From Streptomyces sp. ST2-7A (GTDB lineage Bacteria > Actinomycetota > Actinomycetes > Streptomycetales > Streptomycetaceae): DNA of 64,000 nucleotides. The number at the start of each line of letters is the position of its first letter. Position 1 is the stretch's first letter. The stretch covers positions 1 through 64,000 of the forward strand of contig NZ_JAJUWS010000010.1 of assembly GCF_021390475.1 (NCBI RefSeq). The letters run 5' to 3'. Below, one piece after another: positions 44,844-55,572 of this stretch. The translations under genes and the position numbers were made by a program. The notes under the pieces are model-generated. The model saw nothing but the letters and a program-made list of their open reading frames with translations, had not been told where the DNA came from and searched no databases.

Positions 44844-46676
44844 CTAACCGAGCAGCCCACCGAGGGTGCCGAGGCTGCTCCGATCACCCCCCTCGGCCGG
44901 CGGGGTGGAGGGCGATCCGCTCTCGGCGGGCGGCTCCTCGCCGCCCGCGCCACCGGCGCCGCCCCCGTCGACCGGGGCGGGGGCCGGGGCCGGGGCACCG
45001 CCCTCCCGACCCTGCTCGGGCACGGCGGGACCGGACTGCTGCGGCGGCACCCGAACCGTCTGGTCCCCACCGGGAACGCCCTCCGCCGGAGCGGCCTCCC
45101 CGGCGCCGTTCGGGCTCTCACCGCTCCCGGTGGCGGGCCGGGAGATGTCGGCGGCCGACCCCGGGTCCGCGTCCGAACCGGCCGGCCCGTCGGTCACGGC
45201 CTCCGCCGATCCGACCGGGCCGACCTCCTCGTCCATGTCCGGGGTACCGGGCTCGCCCCCGTCCAGACCGGGCGGCAGCGGCGCGCCGGGCAGGTGGTTG
45301 CGCGGCGCCTCGCCCGGGCGGGGCACCGTGGAGAACTCCGAGGAGCGGACCGCGCTGCCCATGATCGAGCCGAACAGCAGCGTCACGCCCAGCAGCAGGC
45401 AGGCGATCAACGCTCCTCTGCGCAGTACCCGGCCCCGCAGCTCGCGCAGCGGGACGTGTGGGCCCAGCGTCCGCCACGCCTCCCCCGCCAGTCGGGCGTC
45501 CAGGGAGTACACCGGCGCGCCCGCGATGATCAGCGGGCTCCAGGCCGCGAGCAGGATGATGTCGGGGGTGTCCGTCGGGCCGGAGTGCCAGCTGACCGTG
45601 ATGAGCAGGGCGATCGACAGCAGTGCCCCGAGGGCCGCCGCCAGTCGCTGCCACAGGCCGGCGATGGTCAGCACGCCCACCACGATCTGGGTGAACGCGA
45701 CCGTCAGGCCCGCCCCCACCGGATGGGCCAACGCCCACTCGTGCAACGGTCCGGCCGGTCCCCAGGGCTGGAGCGAGGAGAGCCAGGCGACCATCGAGCC
45801 GCCCTCGCCACCGTCGAAGTACACCGGATCGGTGAGCTTGCCCATGCCCCCGGAGATCATGATGAAGCCGATCAGCAGGCGCAGCGGCAGCAGCACGATG
45901 CCGAGGTTCATCCCCCGGCCGGGGTAGTAGGCGTGCCGGCCGTCACCGCCCGGGCGGGTGCCCGACCGGGCCCCGTCCCGGTCGTGCTCCGGCGGATCGT
46001 GGCGGGAGGGTCCGACCAGCGGCTCGAGATCGTCGGCCGCCGTCCCGTCGGTCCGGATGTCGTCGTCCGACGGGCGGAACCCGTCGGACGGCCCGCCGGG
46101 GCCCGTCGCACGCCGACGACGCGGCACGGCGGGCAGGCGCGGCAGGACCACGGTCTCGGAGATCGGCGCCGAGCGGGGACCGATGACGGCGGTCCCGACC
46201 CGCGTGACCCGGGGCAACAGGGTGGTGGTCGCGGTGCCCGGCTCCTCCCCGGGACCGGCCGGACCGGCCGGAACCGTGACCGGCACCCCGGCCGGGGCGG
46301 TCACCACCTGCCGGCGGAGCGCCGACTGCCACAGGCCGGCCGCGGCGGCGGCCGCCGCGCCGGTGTCCCCGACCCGGATCACCGGGCGGCGACCGCCGGG
46401 ACGGATGAGGGCTCCCCTCCCGGCGGAGGACGCGCCGAGGAGCGTCCCCTCCCCTGCGAACGGCACCCCGATCGGGGCCGTCTCGACCGCGAGGTGGGGC
46501 GGGCTCTCGACGCCCACCGGGGCGGGCGTCCCGAGCCGCACCCGGAAGCTGGCGTGGTTGACGATCACCTGGGCGGGATCGCAGGACGGCTTGGTCGTGT
46601 TCAGGAACGCGTCGGCGACGTCATGGAATCCGGGCCCGTGCCCCCCCGGAGCGGTGCGGGGTGTTCGTGTGTCCAC
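44844..46676 (-). CDS. DoxX-family membrane protein with long disordered extensions
   Basis: 610 residues. Residues about 1-255 are low-complexity cytoplasmic sequence. A DoxX-like four-helix membrane domain follows (about 256-400: LGIVLLPLRLLIGFIMISGG, GLTVAFTQIVVGVLTIAGLW, ALGALLSIALLITVSWHSG), then a further helix LIACLLLGVTLLFGSIMG near 425 and an extracellular Pro/Gly/Glu-rich tail. DoxX domains occur in oxidoreductase and thiosulfate/thiol stress complexes; here the role is unknown. GTG 46676 is the first start in frame. Size is far above the usual about 150 residues of DoxX. Confidence 0.8.
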   Translation of the reverse strand: MDTRTPRTAPGGHGPGFHDVADAFLNTTKPSCDPAQVIVNHASFRVRLGTPAPVGVESPPHLAVETAPIGVPFAGEGTLLGASSAGRGALIRPGGRRPVIRVGDTGAAAAAAAGLWQSALRRQVVTAPAGVPVTVPAGPAGPGEEPGTATTTLLPRVTRVGTAVIGPRSAPISETVVLPRLPAVPRRRRATGPGGPSDGFRPSDDDIRTDGTAADDLEPLVGPSRHDPPEHDRDGARSGTRPGGDGRHAYYPGRGMNLGIVLLPLRLLIGFIMISGGMGKLTDPVYFDGGEGGSMVAWLSSLQPWGPAGPLHEWALAHPVGAGLTVAFTQIVVGVLTIAGLWQRLAAALGALLSIALLITVSWHSGPTDTPDIILLAAWSPLIIAGAPVYSLDARLAGEAWRTLGPHVPLRELRGRVLRRGALIACLLLGVTLLFGSIMGSAVRSSEFSTVPRPGEAPRNHLPGAPLPPGLDGGEPGTPDMDEEVGPVGSAEAVTDGPAGSDADPGSAADISRPATGSGESPNGAGEAAPAEGVPGGDQTVRVPPQQSGPAVPEQGREGGAPAPAPAPVDGGGAGGAGGEEPPAESGSPSTPPAEGGDRSSLGTLGGLLG

Positions 46677-46780
46677 ACTCGTCTAACCGAGTGACCGACC
46701 GTTAGGACACTGTTCGGCGGCGAGAAATCCGACGGTGACGCGTCAACACGCCCGTACGGGGGCATCGGACACGCGTGCGA

Positions 46781-46838
46781 GACGCCCCCGGCCGGTCCGG
46801 TACCCGCGTCGCGCGGGCCGGGACCGACCGGGGGCGTC
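46781..46838 (-). terminator. Terminator after the L,D-transpeptidase gene
   Basis: GACGCCCCCGGCCGGTCC (46781-46798) pairs with 46821-46838 with one mismatch; loop of about 22 nt with its own small stem. It lies 35 nt past the stop on the minus strand. Confidence 0.7.
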
Positions 46839-46872
46839 CTCCTCCGGGTGCCTCACCGGCGGGGGCCGGGGC

Positions 46873-47988
46873 TCACCAGTGGACGACCACCTTGTCGCCC
46901 TCGCGGACCTGGTCGAAGAGCGCGGTGATGGCCTCCCGGTCGCGCACGTTCACACAGCCGTAGGAGCCGCCGGTGTACCCGTTCTGCCGGAAGTTCTCCG
47001 AATAGTGCACCGCCTGGCCGCCGTCGAAGAACATCGCGAACGGCATCGGGGAGTCGTAGAGCGTCGAGTGGTGGTCGCGGCTCTTCCAGTAGACCGTGAA
47101 CTGACCCTCGCGGGTCGGGTACTCCTCGGTGCCGAACCGCACGTCCAGCGTGGTGCGCACGGTGCCGTCCACCACCCACGACAGCCTGTTGGTGCTCTTG
47201 GAGATGCACAGCGCGCGGCCGGTCATGCAGCGGGTGTCCAGACCGGCCGGGGTCTCCTTCTCCACCACCGGCACCTCGACCGGCACGTACATCTCGTCCC
47301 GGGCGGGCTTGGTGGTGGCCGAGGTCAGGGCGGCCCAGGTGTCGTCGTACACCGTGCCGCCGGCCTCGAGACCGGCGGAGCGCTGGTACGCCTTGACCGC
47401 CTCGACGGTGACGTTGCCGTAGTAGCCGGTGGGGTTGTCGTCGAACAGGTCGAGCTGCCCCAGGCGGGCCTGGAGCTCGCGGACCTGTTCGGAGTCGTCC
47501 CCGTACCCCATCACCTGCTCGCGCGGGAACAGTTCGTCCCGGGTGGGCTCGGTGGTGCGGGCCAGCAGGTGCTCCCAGGTGGAGGTGTGGACGGTTCCGG
47601 AGACCTCCAACCCGTCGTGCGCCTCCTGGTAGGCGGCGACCGCGCCGACGGTCACGTCCCCGTAGAAGCCGGTGGGCTTGGCGGCGAAGTGGTTCACCTG
47701 CCCGAGCCGGGCCTGTAGTTCGCGGACCCGCTCGGAGTTGTCCCCGGCGCCCATGACGACCTCGTCGACCGGCTGTTCGGGCTCCTCGGTCTCCTCGTCG
47801 TCCGGCTCGTCCTCCGGTTCCCCGTCGGGTTCCTCCTCCTCCGCCCGCTCCGGCTCGGCCGTGACCTCGGTCGTGGCCTCGTTGGCGACGGGCTCGGGGT
47901 CGGTGTCGGAACCCGAACCGCACGCCGTGAGCAGCAGGGCGGCGGCGGTGACCGCCACGACGGACCTGCGGATGTGCGCGGAGCGCAT
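46873..47988 (-). CDS. L,D-transpeptidase lipoprotein with two peptidoglycan-binding repeats
   Basis: 371 residues. Lipoprotein signal with LTAC (Cys 23), acidic linker (about 30-78), two PG_binding_1 repeats (SERVRELQARLGQVNHFAAK and SEQVRELQARLGQLDLFDDN, about 80 residues apart), then a YkuD domain (about 245-371) with the catalytic GGSYGCVNVRD motif and its upstream His (VHYSENF). It should crosslink peptidoglycan through 3-3 bonds at the outer face of the membrane. ATG 47988 has GGGGG upstream. Upstream about 300 nt (to 48291) hold no gene. Confidence 0.93.
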   Translation of the reverse strand: MRSAHIRRSVVAVTAAALLLTACGSGSDTDPEPVANEATTEVTAEPERAEEEEPDGEPEDEPDDEETEEPEQPVDEVVMGAGDNSERVRELQARLGQVNHFAAKPTGFYGDVTVGAVAAYQEAHDGLEVSGTVHTSTWEHLLARTTEPTRDELFPREQVMGYGDDSEQVRELQARLGQLDLFDDNPTGYYGNVTVEAVKAYQRSAGLEAGGTVYDDTWAALTSATTKPARDEMYVPVEVPVVEKETPAGLDTRCMTGRALCISKSTNRLSWVVDGTVRTTLDVRFGTEEYPTREGQFTVYWKSRDHHSTLYDSPMPFAMFFDGGQAVHYSENFRQNGYTGGSYGCVNVRDREAITALFDQVREGDKVVVHW

Positions 47989-48291
47989 GAAGTACCCCCG
48001 AAAACGTGGGACTGGGCACCCGATCAGACCAACGACCCGGGGAATTCGTTGCACGGGGGCCGATAACGAAATACATACGGCGAAGGGAACGAGCGGTGTG
48101 AAAGATGTGGCTCGCACGACGGATGTGATGAATATGACCGCGGTGAACCGTTCGGATGGCGGTCCCGGGGACCGGCGCGGACCGGCGGGGACCGGAGGGC
48201 CCGAAGTCGCCCACGCCTCCTCCCGGTACCGCGCCCCCGACGGCGCCGGCCCGCCGCCCCCGGTGGGGACGACGGGCCGCCACGACACCCC

Positions 48292-48313
48292 CCCCGGGCC
48301 ACGCGGCCCGGGG
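48292..48313 (-). terminator. Hairpin after the rRNA methyltransferase gene
   Basis: CCCCGGGCC (48292-48300) pairs perfectly with GGCCCGGGG (48305-48313), loop ACGC. It begins about 10 nt after the rlmB stop. Confidence 0.65.
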
Positions 48314-48323
48314 CGACGGGGGT

Positions 48324-49280
48324 TCAGCTCCTGCGGCGGGACACCTCGTACAGCACCACGCCCGCCGCCACGCCGGCGTTCAGCGACTCCGCGCCGCCCG
48401 GCATCGGGATGCGGGCCCGCACGTCGCAGGTCTCCCCCACCAGTCGGGACAGGCCCTTGCCCTCGCTGCCGACCACGATGACCACCGGGCCGTCCAGCAC
48501 CGCCACGTCGCCCAGTTCCACCTCGCCCTCGGCGGCCAGGCCCACGACCATCAGGCCCGCCTTCTGGTAGGCCTCCAGCGTGCGGGTGAGGTTGGCGGCG
48601 CGCGCCACCGGCGTGCGCGCGGCGGTACCCGCGGAGGTCTTCCACGCCCCCGCCGTCATGCCGGCGGCCCGCCGCTCGGGGACGACGACGCCGTGCCCGC
48701 CGAAGGCGGAGACCGAGCGCACCACCGCGCCCAGGTTCCGGGGGTCGGTCACCCCGTCGAGGGCGACGATCAGCGCGTCCTCCCCCAGGTCCCGGGCGGC
48801 GGTCACCAGGTCGTCCGGGTGCGCGTACTCGTACGGCGGGATCTGGAGGACCAGCCCCTGGTGGTTCATGTTGTTGGTCATCCGGTCCAGCTCGGGCCGG
48901 GGCGCCTCGACCAGCCGCACGCCGCTGCGCGCGGAGGCCAGCCGCAGCGCCTCGCGGACCCGCTCGTCGCTGTCGACGAACTGCTGGACGTACAGCGCGT
49001 TGGCGGGCACGCCCTCGCGCAGCGCCTCGACCACCGGGTTGCGGCCGACCACCAACTCGGAGGTGCCCTTGCCGCCGCGACCGGTGGCCCGCTTGGGGGC
49101 GACGGTCGTCCGCTTGGCGCGGGCCTGGGCGGCACGCTGCTTGGCGTGACCCTTGCGCATCTCGGCGGGTGGGGTCGGGCCCTTGCCCTCCAGCCCGCGG
49201 CGGCGCTTGCCGCCGCTGCCGACGGTGGCGCCCTTCTTGTTGGAGGTGCGACGGTTGGGACGCCCGCTGTTGCCTGCCAT
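48324..49280 (-). CDS. rlmB: 23S rRNA (guanosine-2'-O-)-methyltransferase RlmB (SpoU/TrmH family)
   Basis: 318 residues: a basic disordered N-terminus (1-70), the RNA-binding domain ([14 protein letters not shown]) and a SPOUT knot with the three SpoU motifs: [15 protein letters not shown] (motif 1), [13 protein letters not shown] (motif 2) and [22 protein letters not shown] (motif 3, abbreviated core GGAESLN). Methylates the ribose of a guanosine in 23S rRNA. ATG 49280 has AAGGAAAG upstream. It is 267 nt downstream of cysS on the same strand, the usual actinobacterial pairing. Confidence 0.92.
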   Translation of the reverse strand: MAGNSGRPNRRTSNKKGATVGSGGKRRRGLEGKGPTPPAEMRKGHAKQRAAQARAKRTTVAPKRATGRGGKGTSELVVGRNPVVEALREGVPANALYVQQFVDSDERVREALRLASARSGVRLVEAPRPELDRMTNNMNHQGLVLQIPPYEYAHPDDLVTAARDLGEDALIVALDGVTDPRNLGAVVRSVSAFGGHGVVVPERRAAGMTAGAWKTSAGTAARTPVARAANLTRTLEAYQKAGLMVVGLAAEGEVELGDVAVLDGPVVIVVGSEGKGLSRLVGETCDVRARIPMPGGAESLNAGVAAGVVLYEVSRRRS

Positions 49281-49547
49281 GGGATTCGCTTTCCTTCCGC
49301 CCGTCCGCCGCGATCGGCGGCGGGCGGGATGTGACGGGAATGGGTTCGGTGGGCCCGTCACCGGGGACGGACGGGCCGGCCCGGGGGTTCGGGCCGGTGG
49401 GCGCCGGACGCCGTCACGGCCGACGCGGGGTCAAAGGGGTGCTTCCGGGGCATCGGGGACCGGGACGGACGTACCGTCGGGCCGGTCCGGTCCTGGTCGG
49501 CCCGGATCGGCCCCCGGCCGGCGGGGCCCCGCCGGTCCGGCGAACGG

Positions 49548-50954
49548 TCAGGCCAGCTCCCAGCGGGCCCCGGCCGGGGTGTCCTCGATGGCCACTCCCG
49601 CCTCGCGCAGTCGGTCACGGATGGCGTCGGCCTCGGCCCAGTCCCGGTTCTCGCGGGCGGCCTGCCGGCGTTCCAGCAGCAACCCGACGAGTTGGTCCAG
49701 GGCCCCGGTCAGCTTCTCCTCGCGGTTCACGCCGCCCGAACCCCCGCTCCACATCGGGTCCAGGGGGTCCATCCCCAGGACGCCGAGCATCGCGCGGGTC
49801 TGCGCGGCGAGCGAGGCCACCGACTCCTTGTCGCCCTCGTCCAGCGCGGTGTTGCCGCGCCGCACCACGGTGTGGACGACGGCCACCGCCTGCGGCACGC
49901 CGAGGTCGTCGTCGAGCGCGGCGACGAAGTCGGCCGGCAGTGCGTCCGGTCCGGCCGGCTCCACCGCCCCGGCCTGGTCGACCGCCCGGTGCAGGAAGTT
50001 CTCGATCCGGCCGAAGGCGGTCTCGGCCTCGGCCAGCGACGCCTCGGAGTACTCGATGGTGGAGCGGTAGTGCGGCGTGCCGAGGTAGTAGCGCAGCACG
50101 ATCGGCCGGTGCCGGCGGACCATCTCGGAGACCAGCACCGAGTTGCCCAGCGACTTGCTCATCTTCTCGCCGCTCATCGTCACCCAGGCGTTGTGCAGCC
50201 AGAAGGCGGCGAAGTCGTCGCCGTGGGCGCGGGACTGGGCGATCTCGTTCTCGTGGTGCGGGAAGACCAGGTCCACACCACCGCCGTGGATGTCGAAGGC
50301 GGGACCGAGGTACTTGTGCGCCATCGCCGAGCACTCCAGGTGCCAGCCGGGACGGCCGCGTCCCCAGGGGGTGTCCCAGGCGGGTTCGCCGGGCTTGGCG
50401 GCCTTCCACAGCGCGAAGTCGCGCGGGTCCCGCTTGCCGGTCTCGCCCTCGCCGGCCGGCTGCAGCAGGTTGTCGAGATCCTGGTTGGAGAGCGCCAGGT
50501 ACTCCGGGTAGGAGCGCACCGCGAAGTAGACGTTGCCGTCGGCGGCGTAGGCGTGGCCGCGCTCGATGAGCACGTTCATCATCTCGATCATCTCCGGCAC
50601 GTGGCCGGTGGCGCGCGGCTCGTACGTCGGCGGCAGGCAGCCGAGCACCGTGTAGGCGTCGTCGAAGGCCCGTTCGTTGGCGTAGCCGATGGCCCACCAG
50701 GGGCGGCCCTCCTCGGCCTCCTTGGTGATGATCTTGTCGTCGATGTCGGTCACGTTCCGCACGAAGGTGACCTCGTACCCGCGGGACGTCAGCCAGCGGC
50801 GCAGCAGGTCGAAGTTGAGGCCGGAGCGGATGTGGCCGATGTGGGGGGCGGCCTGCACGGTGGCACCGCACAGGTAGATCGAGACGTGACCCGGGACGAG
50901 CGGGTCGAAGTCGCGGATCCGCCGGGTTCCGGTGTCGTACAGGCGAAGAGTCAC
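49548..50954 (-). CDS. cysS: Cysteinyl-tRNA synthetase
   Basis: 468-residue class I synthetase. HIGH motif HIGH (38-41, PHIGHIRS), zinc ligands C29 and the later Cys/His in WHLECSAMA and HHENE, KMSKS motif in [10 protein letters not shown], and anticodon-binding helices at the end. Length is normal. GTG 50954 is 6 nt after TACCCT and has no ribosome site, so the message looks leaderless; the longer frame to 51566 is antisense to ispF and not used. Order carD-ispD-ispF-cysS-rlmB is conserved in actinobacteria. Confidence 0.95.
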   Translation of the reverse strand: MTLRLYDTGTRRIRDFDPLVPGHVSIYLCGATVQAAPHIGHIRSGLNFDLLRRWLTSRGYEVTFVRNVTDIDDKIITKEAEEGRPWWAIGYANERAFDDAYTVLGCLPPTYEPRATGHVPEMIEMMNVLIERGHAYAADGNVYFAVRSYPEYLALSNQDLDNLLQPAGEGETGKRDPRDFALWKAAKPGEPAWDTPWGRGRPGWHLECSAMAHKYLGPAFDIHGGGVDLVFPHHENEIAQSRAHGDDFAAFWLHNAWVTMSGEKMSKSLGNSVLVSEMVRRHRPIVLRYYLGTPHYRSTIEYSEASLAEAETAFGRIENFLHRAVDQAGAVEPAGPDALPADFVAALDDDLGVPQAVAVVHTVVRRGNTALDEGDKESVASLAAQTRAMLGVLGMDPLDPMWSGGSGGVNREEKLTGALDQLVGLLLERRQAARENRDWAEADAIRDRLREAGVAIEDTPAGARWELA

Positions 50955-50960
50955 GGCACC

Positions 50961-50966
50961 AGGGTA
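50961..50966 (-). promoter_or_regulatory. -10 hexamer of a leaderless cysS transcript
   Basis: TACCCT on the minus strand, 6 nt before GTG 50954. Confidence 0.45.
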
Positions 50967-51045
50967 GTGGGCCGGGACCGGGGCGTGTGCATCCCGGCGG
51001 GCGGACCCGCCGGAACGCGCGCGCCCCGGTCGGGGCGGATTCGGT

Positions 51046-51573
51046 TCAGCGGCCGGCGGCCGGCAGCAACAGCGCGGTGGCGACGGCGGCCAAGCCGTCG
51101 CCGCGTCCGGTGAAGCCGAGGCCGTCGGTGGTGGTGCCGGCGACGGTGACCCGGGCGCCGGCGGCCCCGCCGAGCACCCGCTGGGCCTCGGCCCGCCGGG
51201 TGCCGATCTTCGGCCGGACCCCGATGACCTGGATGGCGATGTTGCCGATGGCGAAGCCCTCGGCGCGCACGATGCGGGCCGCCTCGCCCAGCAGGCGGGT
51301 GCCGGAGGCCCCGGCCCACTCCGGGCGGGAGGTACCGAAGTGCGCGCCGAGGTCGCCGAGACCGGCGGCGGAGAAGAGCGCGTCGCAGGCGGCGTGCGCG
51401 GCCACGTCACCGTCGGAGTGACCGGCGAGCCCGAACTCCGCGTCGGGCCACAGCAGGCCGGCGCACCACAGCGGCCGACCGGCCTCGAAGGCGTGCACGT
51501 CGGTGCCGATCCCGACCAGCGGGACGACCACGGCGGGGGTCGTTTCGGGAGAGGGCGCGTGTTCACCAGCCAT
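51046..51573 (-). CDS. ispF: 2-C-methyl-D-erythritol 2,4-cyclodiphosphate synthase
   Basis: 175-residue enzyme of the MEP isoprenoid pathway. Zinc ligands D25 and H27 in GIGTDVHAF, the loop [11 protein letters not shown] (His of the third ligand), DLGAHFG and the C-terminal [13 protein letters not shown]. It forms the cyclic diphosphate in the fifth step. The ATG 51573 lies inside the end of ispD (11-nt overlap), so the two are translationally coupled. Homotrimer with the site between subunits. Confidence 0.97.
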   Translation of the reverse strand: MAGEHAPSPETTPAVVVPLVGIGTDVHAFEAGRPLWCAGLLWPDAEFGLAGHSDGDVAAHAACDALFSAAGLGDLGAHFGTSRPEWAGASGTRLLGEAARIVRAEGFAIGNIAIQVIGVRPKIGTRRAEAQRVLGGAAGARVTVAGTTTDGLGFTGRGDGLAAVATALLLPAAGR

Positions 51574-52396
51574 CGGCCACGCTCCTGCGGGCGAGGACGG
51601 CCTCGGCGAGCAGCAGGTCCAGGGGGCGGGTCACCTTGAACGCCTCCTCGTGGCCGCGCACCAGCACCACCGGGACGCCGCGCCGCTCCACCAGGCCGGC
51701 GCAGTCGGTGGCGGCGTCGCCGGCGTCCGCCCCCGTCACCGCGGCCTCGTGCGCGGCGACCAGCACCGCGCGGTCGAAGCCCTGCGGGGTCTGCACGGCG
51801 CGCAACGAGGCGCGCTCGGGGGTGGCGACGACGGGCTCGGGGTCCGCCGGATCACGGTCGGCGGGCGGGGCCACCTGTTTGACGGTGTCGGTGACCGGCA
51901 GCGCGGGAACGACGGCGGGGGCGCCGGCGCGGACCGCCGCGACGACCGCGTCGACGGTGGCCACCGGGACCAGCGGGCGGGCCGCGTCGTGCACCAGCAC
52001 CACGTCCACTCCGTCATCGGGGGCATCGGAGGCGTGGGGACCGGCCACACCCCCGGTGCCCCCGGCGATGGCGGCCAGGCCGAGTCGGACCGACTCCTGA
52101 CGGGTGTCACCGCCGGGGACCACCCGCAGGGTGACCCGGTCGGGCAGCGGGTGCCCGTCGAGCAACGAGCGGACGGCGGGCACGTCGTCGGCCGGGGCGA
52201 CGACCACGATCGGCCCCACGTCCGTGGATCGGGCCATCGCCCGGACGGCGTGCACCAGCATGGGGACGCCGCCCAGCGGGCGCAGCGCCTTGGGAGTGCC
52301 GGGGCCGAGGCGGACACCGCGGCCGGCGGCGGGAATGACGACCGCGGTGCGGCCGGGGCCGGGCCGGGCGGCCTCGGCGGATGGGTTGTGTGTCAT
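51563..52396 (-). CDS. ispD: 2-C-methyl-D-erythritol 4-phosphate cytidylyltransferase
   Basis: 277-residue cytidylyltransferase, the third enzyme of the MEP pathway. Gly-rich nucleotide loop [20 protein letters not shown] (about 19-38), [25 protein letters not shown] and TDTVKQV are all family blocks. ATG 52396 has GGAAGCG upstream. Overlaps ispF by 11 nt. In many actinobacteria carD lies immediately upstream; here 963 nt separate them. Confidence 0.96.
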   Translation of the reverse strand: MTHNPSAEAARPGPGRTAVVIPAAGRGVRLGPGTPKALRPLGGVPMLVHAVRAMARSTDVGPIVVVAPADDVPAVRSLLDGHPLPDRVTLRVVPGGDTRQESVRLGLAAIAGGTGGVAGPHASDAPDDGVDVVLVHDAARPLVPVATVDAVVAAVRAGAPAVVPALPVTDTVKQVAPPADRDPADPEPVVATPERASLRAVQTPQGFDRAVLVAAHEAAVTGADAGDAATDCAGLVERRGVPVVLVRGHEEAFKVTRPLDLLLAEAVLARRSVADGW

Positions 52397-53359
52397 CGCT
52401 TCCGGGGGAGGTTTCCGGACCGGGTTCGGCGGGCCGGGTTTGTCGTCGGTGGTGGGGTGGGTATGGCCCGGGTATGCCGGGAAGTCGCGCGATCGACCCC
52501 CTTCCGAACCCTCCGTGACCTCGATCGCGCCGCTCTTCCGGAAGCGCACCCGCGCCGCACGGCGTCGCTCCGGCGACCGCCCCGACGCGGGAACGTCCGG
52601 GGTGGTGCCCGAAGGTACCGGGCCGACCGCCGGGTGTTCGAGCCGGGGCCCGGGTCGGGTGATCGGCCCGTGTTTCCCGACCGGGCGCGTTCCCGTCTGT
52701 CGCGCGCCGGGGCCTCGGTGATCGGCGCGATCGACCACGCGCCTCGTTCCGGCGCCGGTCATGACCGATGTCGACCGTGTGCCGGGGTTCGCCGTGCCGG
52801 GCGTTGGCCGGACGGGAGCGGCGGAGCCGTGGTTTCGAGCCGTCATACCCCCGTACCCGGGGATCACCACGGCTCGTCGTCACCCGTGTTCCCGTCCCTC
52901 GGGATCGGAACGACGGATGAGGGAACGACGGGCATGCGCCGCCACCCCGGCACACGCCGCGACCGCGGGTCAGCCGCGTCCCTGCGACACCGCGATCCGA
53001 TCGATCGCATCACCGGTTCGGGCCGGGGTGTGAATTCCCATCGACAGGGCAGGACTCGATGGGCAAGGATGCGGGAGACGGCCGTACCGGGGATCGACCC
53101 GGACGACGACCGACCGCCGGCATGACCGGTCACACCGGCGGTGGGAACGGGAGCGAGCGACCCCGAACGGAAACGCGGGACAGGGCCGGAAGGGCGGGTG
53201 GGATATCGGACGCACCGAGCACGACCGACGGGATCGCCCGTCGCGTCACGAGTGCGACGTGACACGAGAGGATCCCCCGGGACGAACCGGGCACCCCAAC
53301 CGCTGCCTTCCGGCGACCCCTTCCGCGTACCGGCGGAGCCGGACGGACCCAGGAGGCGC
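52397..53359. other. Long gene-free region between carD and ispD
   Basis: 963 nt. Open frames exist on both strands, but none has a ribosome site plus a recognisable product; translations are Arg/Pro/Gly-rich shadows. Local composition is less strongly GC3-biased than coding DNA. Many GATCG and CGATC words recur between 52680 and 53000. It may hold promoters for ispD and an unrecognised RNA. Confidence 0.5.
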
Positions 53360-53842
53360 TCAGGAGGCGAGAACCTCGTCGAGCAGCGTCTCCGCCTTGT
53401 CCTCGTTCGTGCTCTCCGCGAGCGCCAGCTCGCTCACCAGGATCTGGCGGGCCTTGGCGAGCATCCGCTTCTCACCGGCGGAGAGACCGCGCTCGCGCTC
53501 ACGGCGCCACAGGTCGCGGACGACCTCCGCCACCTTGATGACATCGCCGGAGGCGAGCTTTTCCAGATTCGCCTTGTAACGACGGGACCAGTTGGTGGGC
53601 TCCTCGGCATACGGCGCGCGCAGCACCTCGAAGACCCGATCCAACCCTTCCCGGCCCACCACGTCGCGCACCCCGACCAGCTCGGCGTTCTCCGCCGGGA
53701 CACGCACCTCGAGATCGCCCTGGGCGACCTTCAACACCAAATAGGTCTTGTCCACACCTTTGATCTGGCGAGTTTCGATGGCCTCGATCAGCGCGGCCCC
53801 GTGATGGGGATACACCACGGTGTCGCCAACCTTGAACGTCAT
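53360..53842 (-). CDS. carD: CarD family transcriptional regulator (RNA polymerase-binding)
   Basis: 160-residue global regulator that binds the RNA polymerase beta subunit and stabilises the open complex. The N-terminal Tudor-like domain opens [20 protein letters not shown], and the C-terminal helical DNA-binding part includes [17 protein letters not shown] and the conserved Trp (W of DLWRRE). ATG 53842 has AAGGGG upstream; the 18-codon upstream extension is leader. Often essential. Confidence 0.96.
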   Translation of the reverse strand: MTFKVGDTVVYPHHGAALIEAIETRQIKGVDKTYLVLKVAQGDLEVRVPAENAELVGVRDVVGREGLDRVFEVLRAPYAEEPTNWSRRYKANLEKLASGDVIKVAEVVRDLWRRERERGLSAGEKRMLAKARQILVSELALAESTNEDKAETLLDEVLAS

Positions 53843-54552
53843 GTGACAGGTACCCCTTCCGTGGCTATCCAGGGTAACACGGATCTCTCCCCACATGAAT
53901 GGCGTTTCCGCAGGTCAGCCCATATCTCAGGGCTTGACAAGCCCGCCGTCGACATGCATCGACCCGCCCCCGGCGGGGGGTATTCGCAGGTCGGGGCGGT
54001 GGCGGCGACCGGCGGAATCACGCCGCGAACTCGGACGGGAAGCCACTTCACGGCGAAATCATGTCCGTTTTGTCATGGTTGACGGAATCACATCGTGGAG
54101 GTTCCCGAAGTTCCGGGTGGTCGACTTCCGCCACACTTCCCCACCCCCTTCCGGCGGTATTCCCGGGGGCACCACAGTTGCCGACATCTCCTCCGGAAAC
54201 CCGATCCCGGATTGGGAATGCACCCCCGCGAGAACCTCGCAGGGGAGTCCGGGAAGCGGGTGATCACGGTCCGGTCACGACACGCCATGGGGAAACCGAC
54301 GACCACCGCCCGGAAACGATCAAGAACGGTCCGATACGAGGCGCGTCCGCCGCGTTCCCGGGGTTGTTCCCGACCCGCTCCCCCGCTCACCGGTCGACCG
54401 TCGACCACGGACACGGGAATTCCGTTCGCCCACACGGGGGTTGGGGCGCTCGTCGACCCGAACCCCCGGTTCCCGGCCCCCGGGGGCGGTCCGGACCGCC
54501 GTCCCCCGGACGCCACGGCCGGGTCGGCTGCGGAGGGTGCGGGGCCGCTCGA
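53843..54552. other. Divergent intergenic region carD / lipoprotein
   Basis: About 700 nt. The carD-proximal 250 nt are relatively AT-rich and presumably carry its promoter. The rest shows no gene on either strand despite long open frames. Confidence 0.45.
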
Positions 54553-54558
54553 TAGGCT
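54553..54558 (+). promoter_or_regulatory. Candidate -10 hexamer of the 54.6-kb lipoprotein gene
   Basis: TAGGCT; a strong ribosome site AAGGAGAT lies near 54622, so this transcript has a leader. Confidence 0.35.
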
Positions 54559-54639
54559 GGGCCCGCCATTGGATGACACCCGCAGTGCGGCCGGGCGAGC
54601 GGCCCGCCGCCGAAGTTCGACCAAGGAGATGCCGCCGCC

Positions 54640-55341
54640 GTGAGCAGCAGCCTTCGACGCGGTGCCCTGACCGCGACCTTCGTGCTCTCTATCGCCCCGC
54701 TCGCCGCCTGCGGCGCCGGCTTCGACGCCGAGACGGATCAGGTCGGCCCGATGCAGGCCGCCGTCGAGATCGAGGACATCAAGATCCAGAACGTCAACGT
54801 CCTGCTCTCCGAGGAGGACGGTCCCGCCGGCGTCAGCGCCCGGATCTTCAACGACGGCACCGAGGACCAGACCCTGCTCTCCATCACCCTGCCCGGCAGC
54901 GGTGAGGAGATGGAGCTGGTCCCGGCCGAGGGCGAGGACGAGATCGTCATCCCGGCGCGTGGCTCGATCGCGCTGGGCGGCGAGGGCAACGCCACCGCGA
55001 TCATCGACGACCCGGAGAGCGCCGGCATCGCCGCGGGCAACGCCCAGCACCTGATCTTCGACCTGAGCACCAGCGGCGAGGCCGCCCTGTACGCGCGGGT
55101 CATGCCGGTCGTCGACTTCTTCGACTACTACGCCGACTGGGCCCCGCCGACCATCGACGAGATCGAGGTCGAGGACGAGGCGGAGATCGACGAGGACGCC
55201 ATCGAGGGTGTCGAGGACGTCGAGGAGGGCCTGCGGGAGGGCGAGGGAGAGGACACCGAGGAGGCCCCCGCCGACCGCCTGCCCGGCGAGGTCGAGGACG
55301 AGGAGGGCGAGGGTGAGACCGGCGGTGCCGGCGAGGACTGA
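54640..55341 (+). CDS. Lipoprotein, DUF461/copper-chaperone-like
   Basis: 233 residues. Lipoprotein signal ATFVLSIAPLAAC (Cys 24), then a beta-sandwich of about 130 residues (IQNVNVLLSEEDGPAGVSAR, LLSITLPGSGEEMEL, PARGSIALGGEG) matching the small secreted DUF461 group, distantly related to periplasmic PCuAC. The metal-binding Met/His residues of PCuAC are not evident. The C-terminal 60 residues are a Glu/Asp repeat. GTG 54640 has AAGGAGAT upstream. Commonly sits next to phoP in streptomycetes. Function unproven. Confidence 0.8.
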   Translation: MSSSLRRGALTATFVLSIAPLAACGAGFDAETDQVGPMQAAVEIEDIKIQNVNVLLSEEDGPAGVSARIFNDGTEDQTLLSITLPGSGEEMELVPAEGEDEIVIPARGSIALGGEGNATAIIDDPESAGIAAGNAQHLIFDLSTSGEAALYARVMPVVDFFDYYADWAPPTIDEIEVEDEAEIDEDAIEGVEDVEEGLREGEGEDTEEAPADRLPGEVEDEEGEGETGGAGED

Positions 55342-55572
55342 TCCCTCCCCTCCGCTCCGCCCGATCCCCCTTCCCCACCCGGCACGCACCGGACGCGCCC
55401 CGACGGCGGCGCGCTCGACGCGCCCGCCGGGCGGGCGCACCGGGCACGCACCCCACCCGCACCCCCGCGCCGCGCGCCCGGGGTGACGACGGCCGTGCCC
55501 CACCCGCCGTACCCCGTCGGGAACCGGTGGAACGCGGCGGGAAACAGCGGAAACGATGCCGGCGACAACGAG

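Noticed and set aside
44733..46694. 653-codon plus-strand frame opposite the DoxX gene
   Set aside because: Antisense shadow of a GC-rich gene; DoxX-like membrane helices are on the minus strand.
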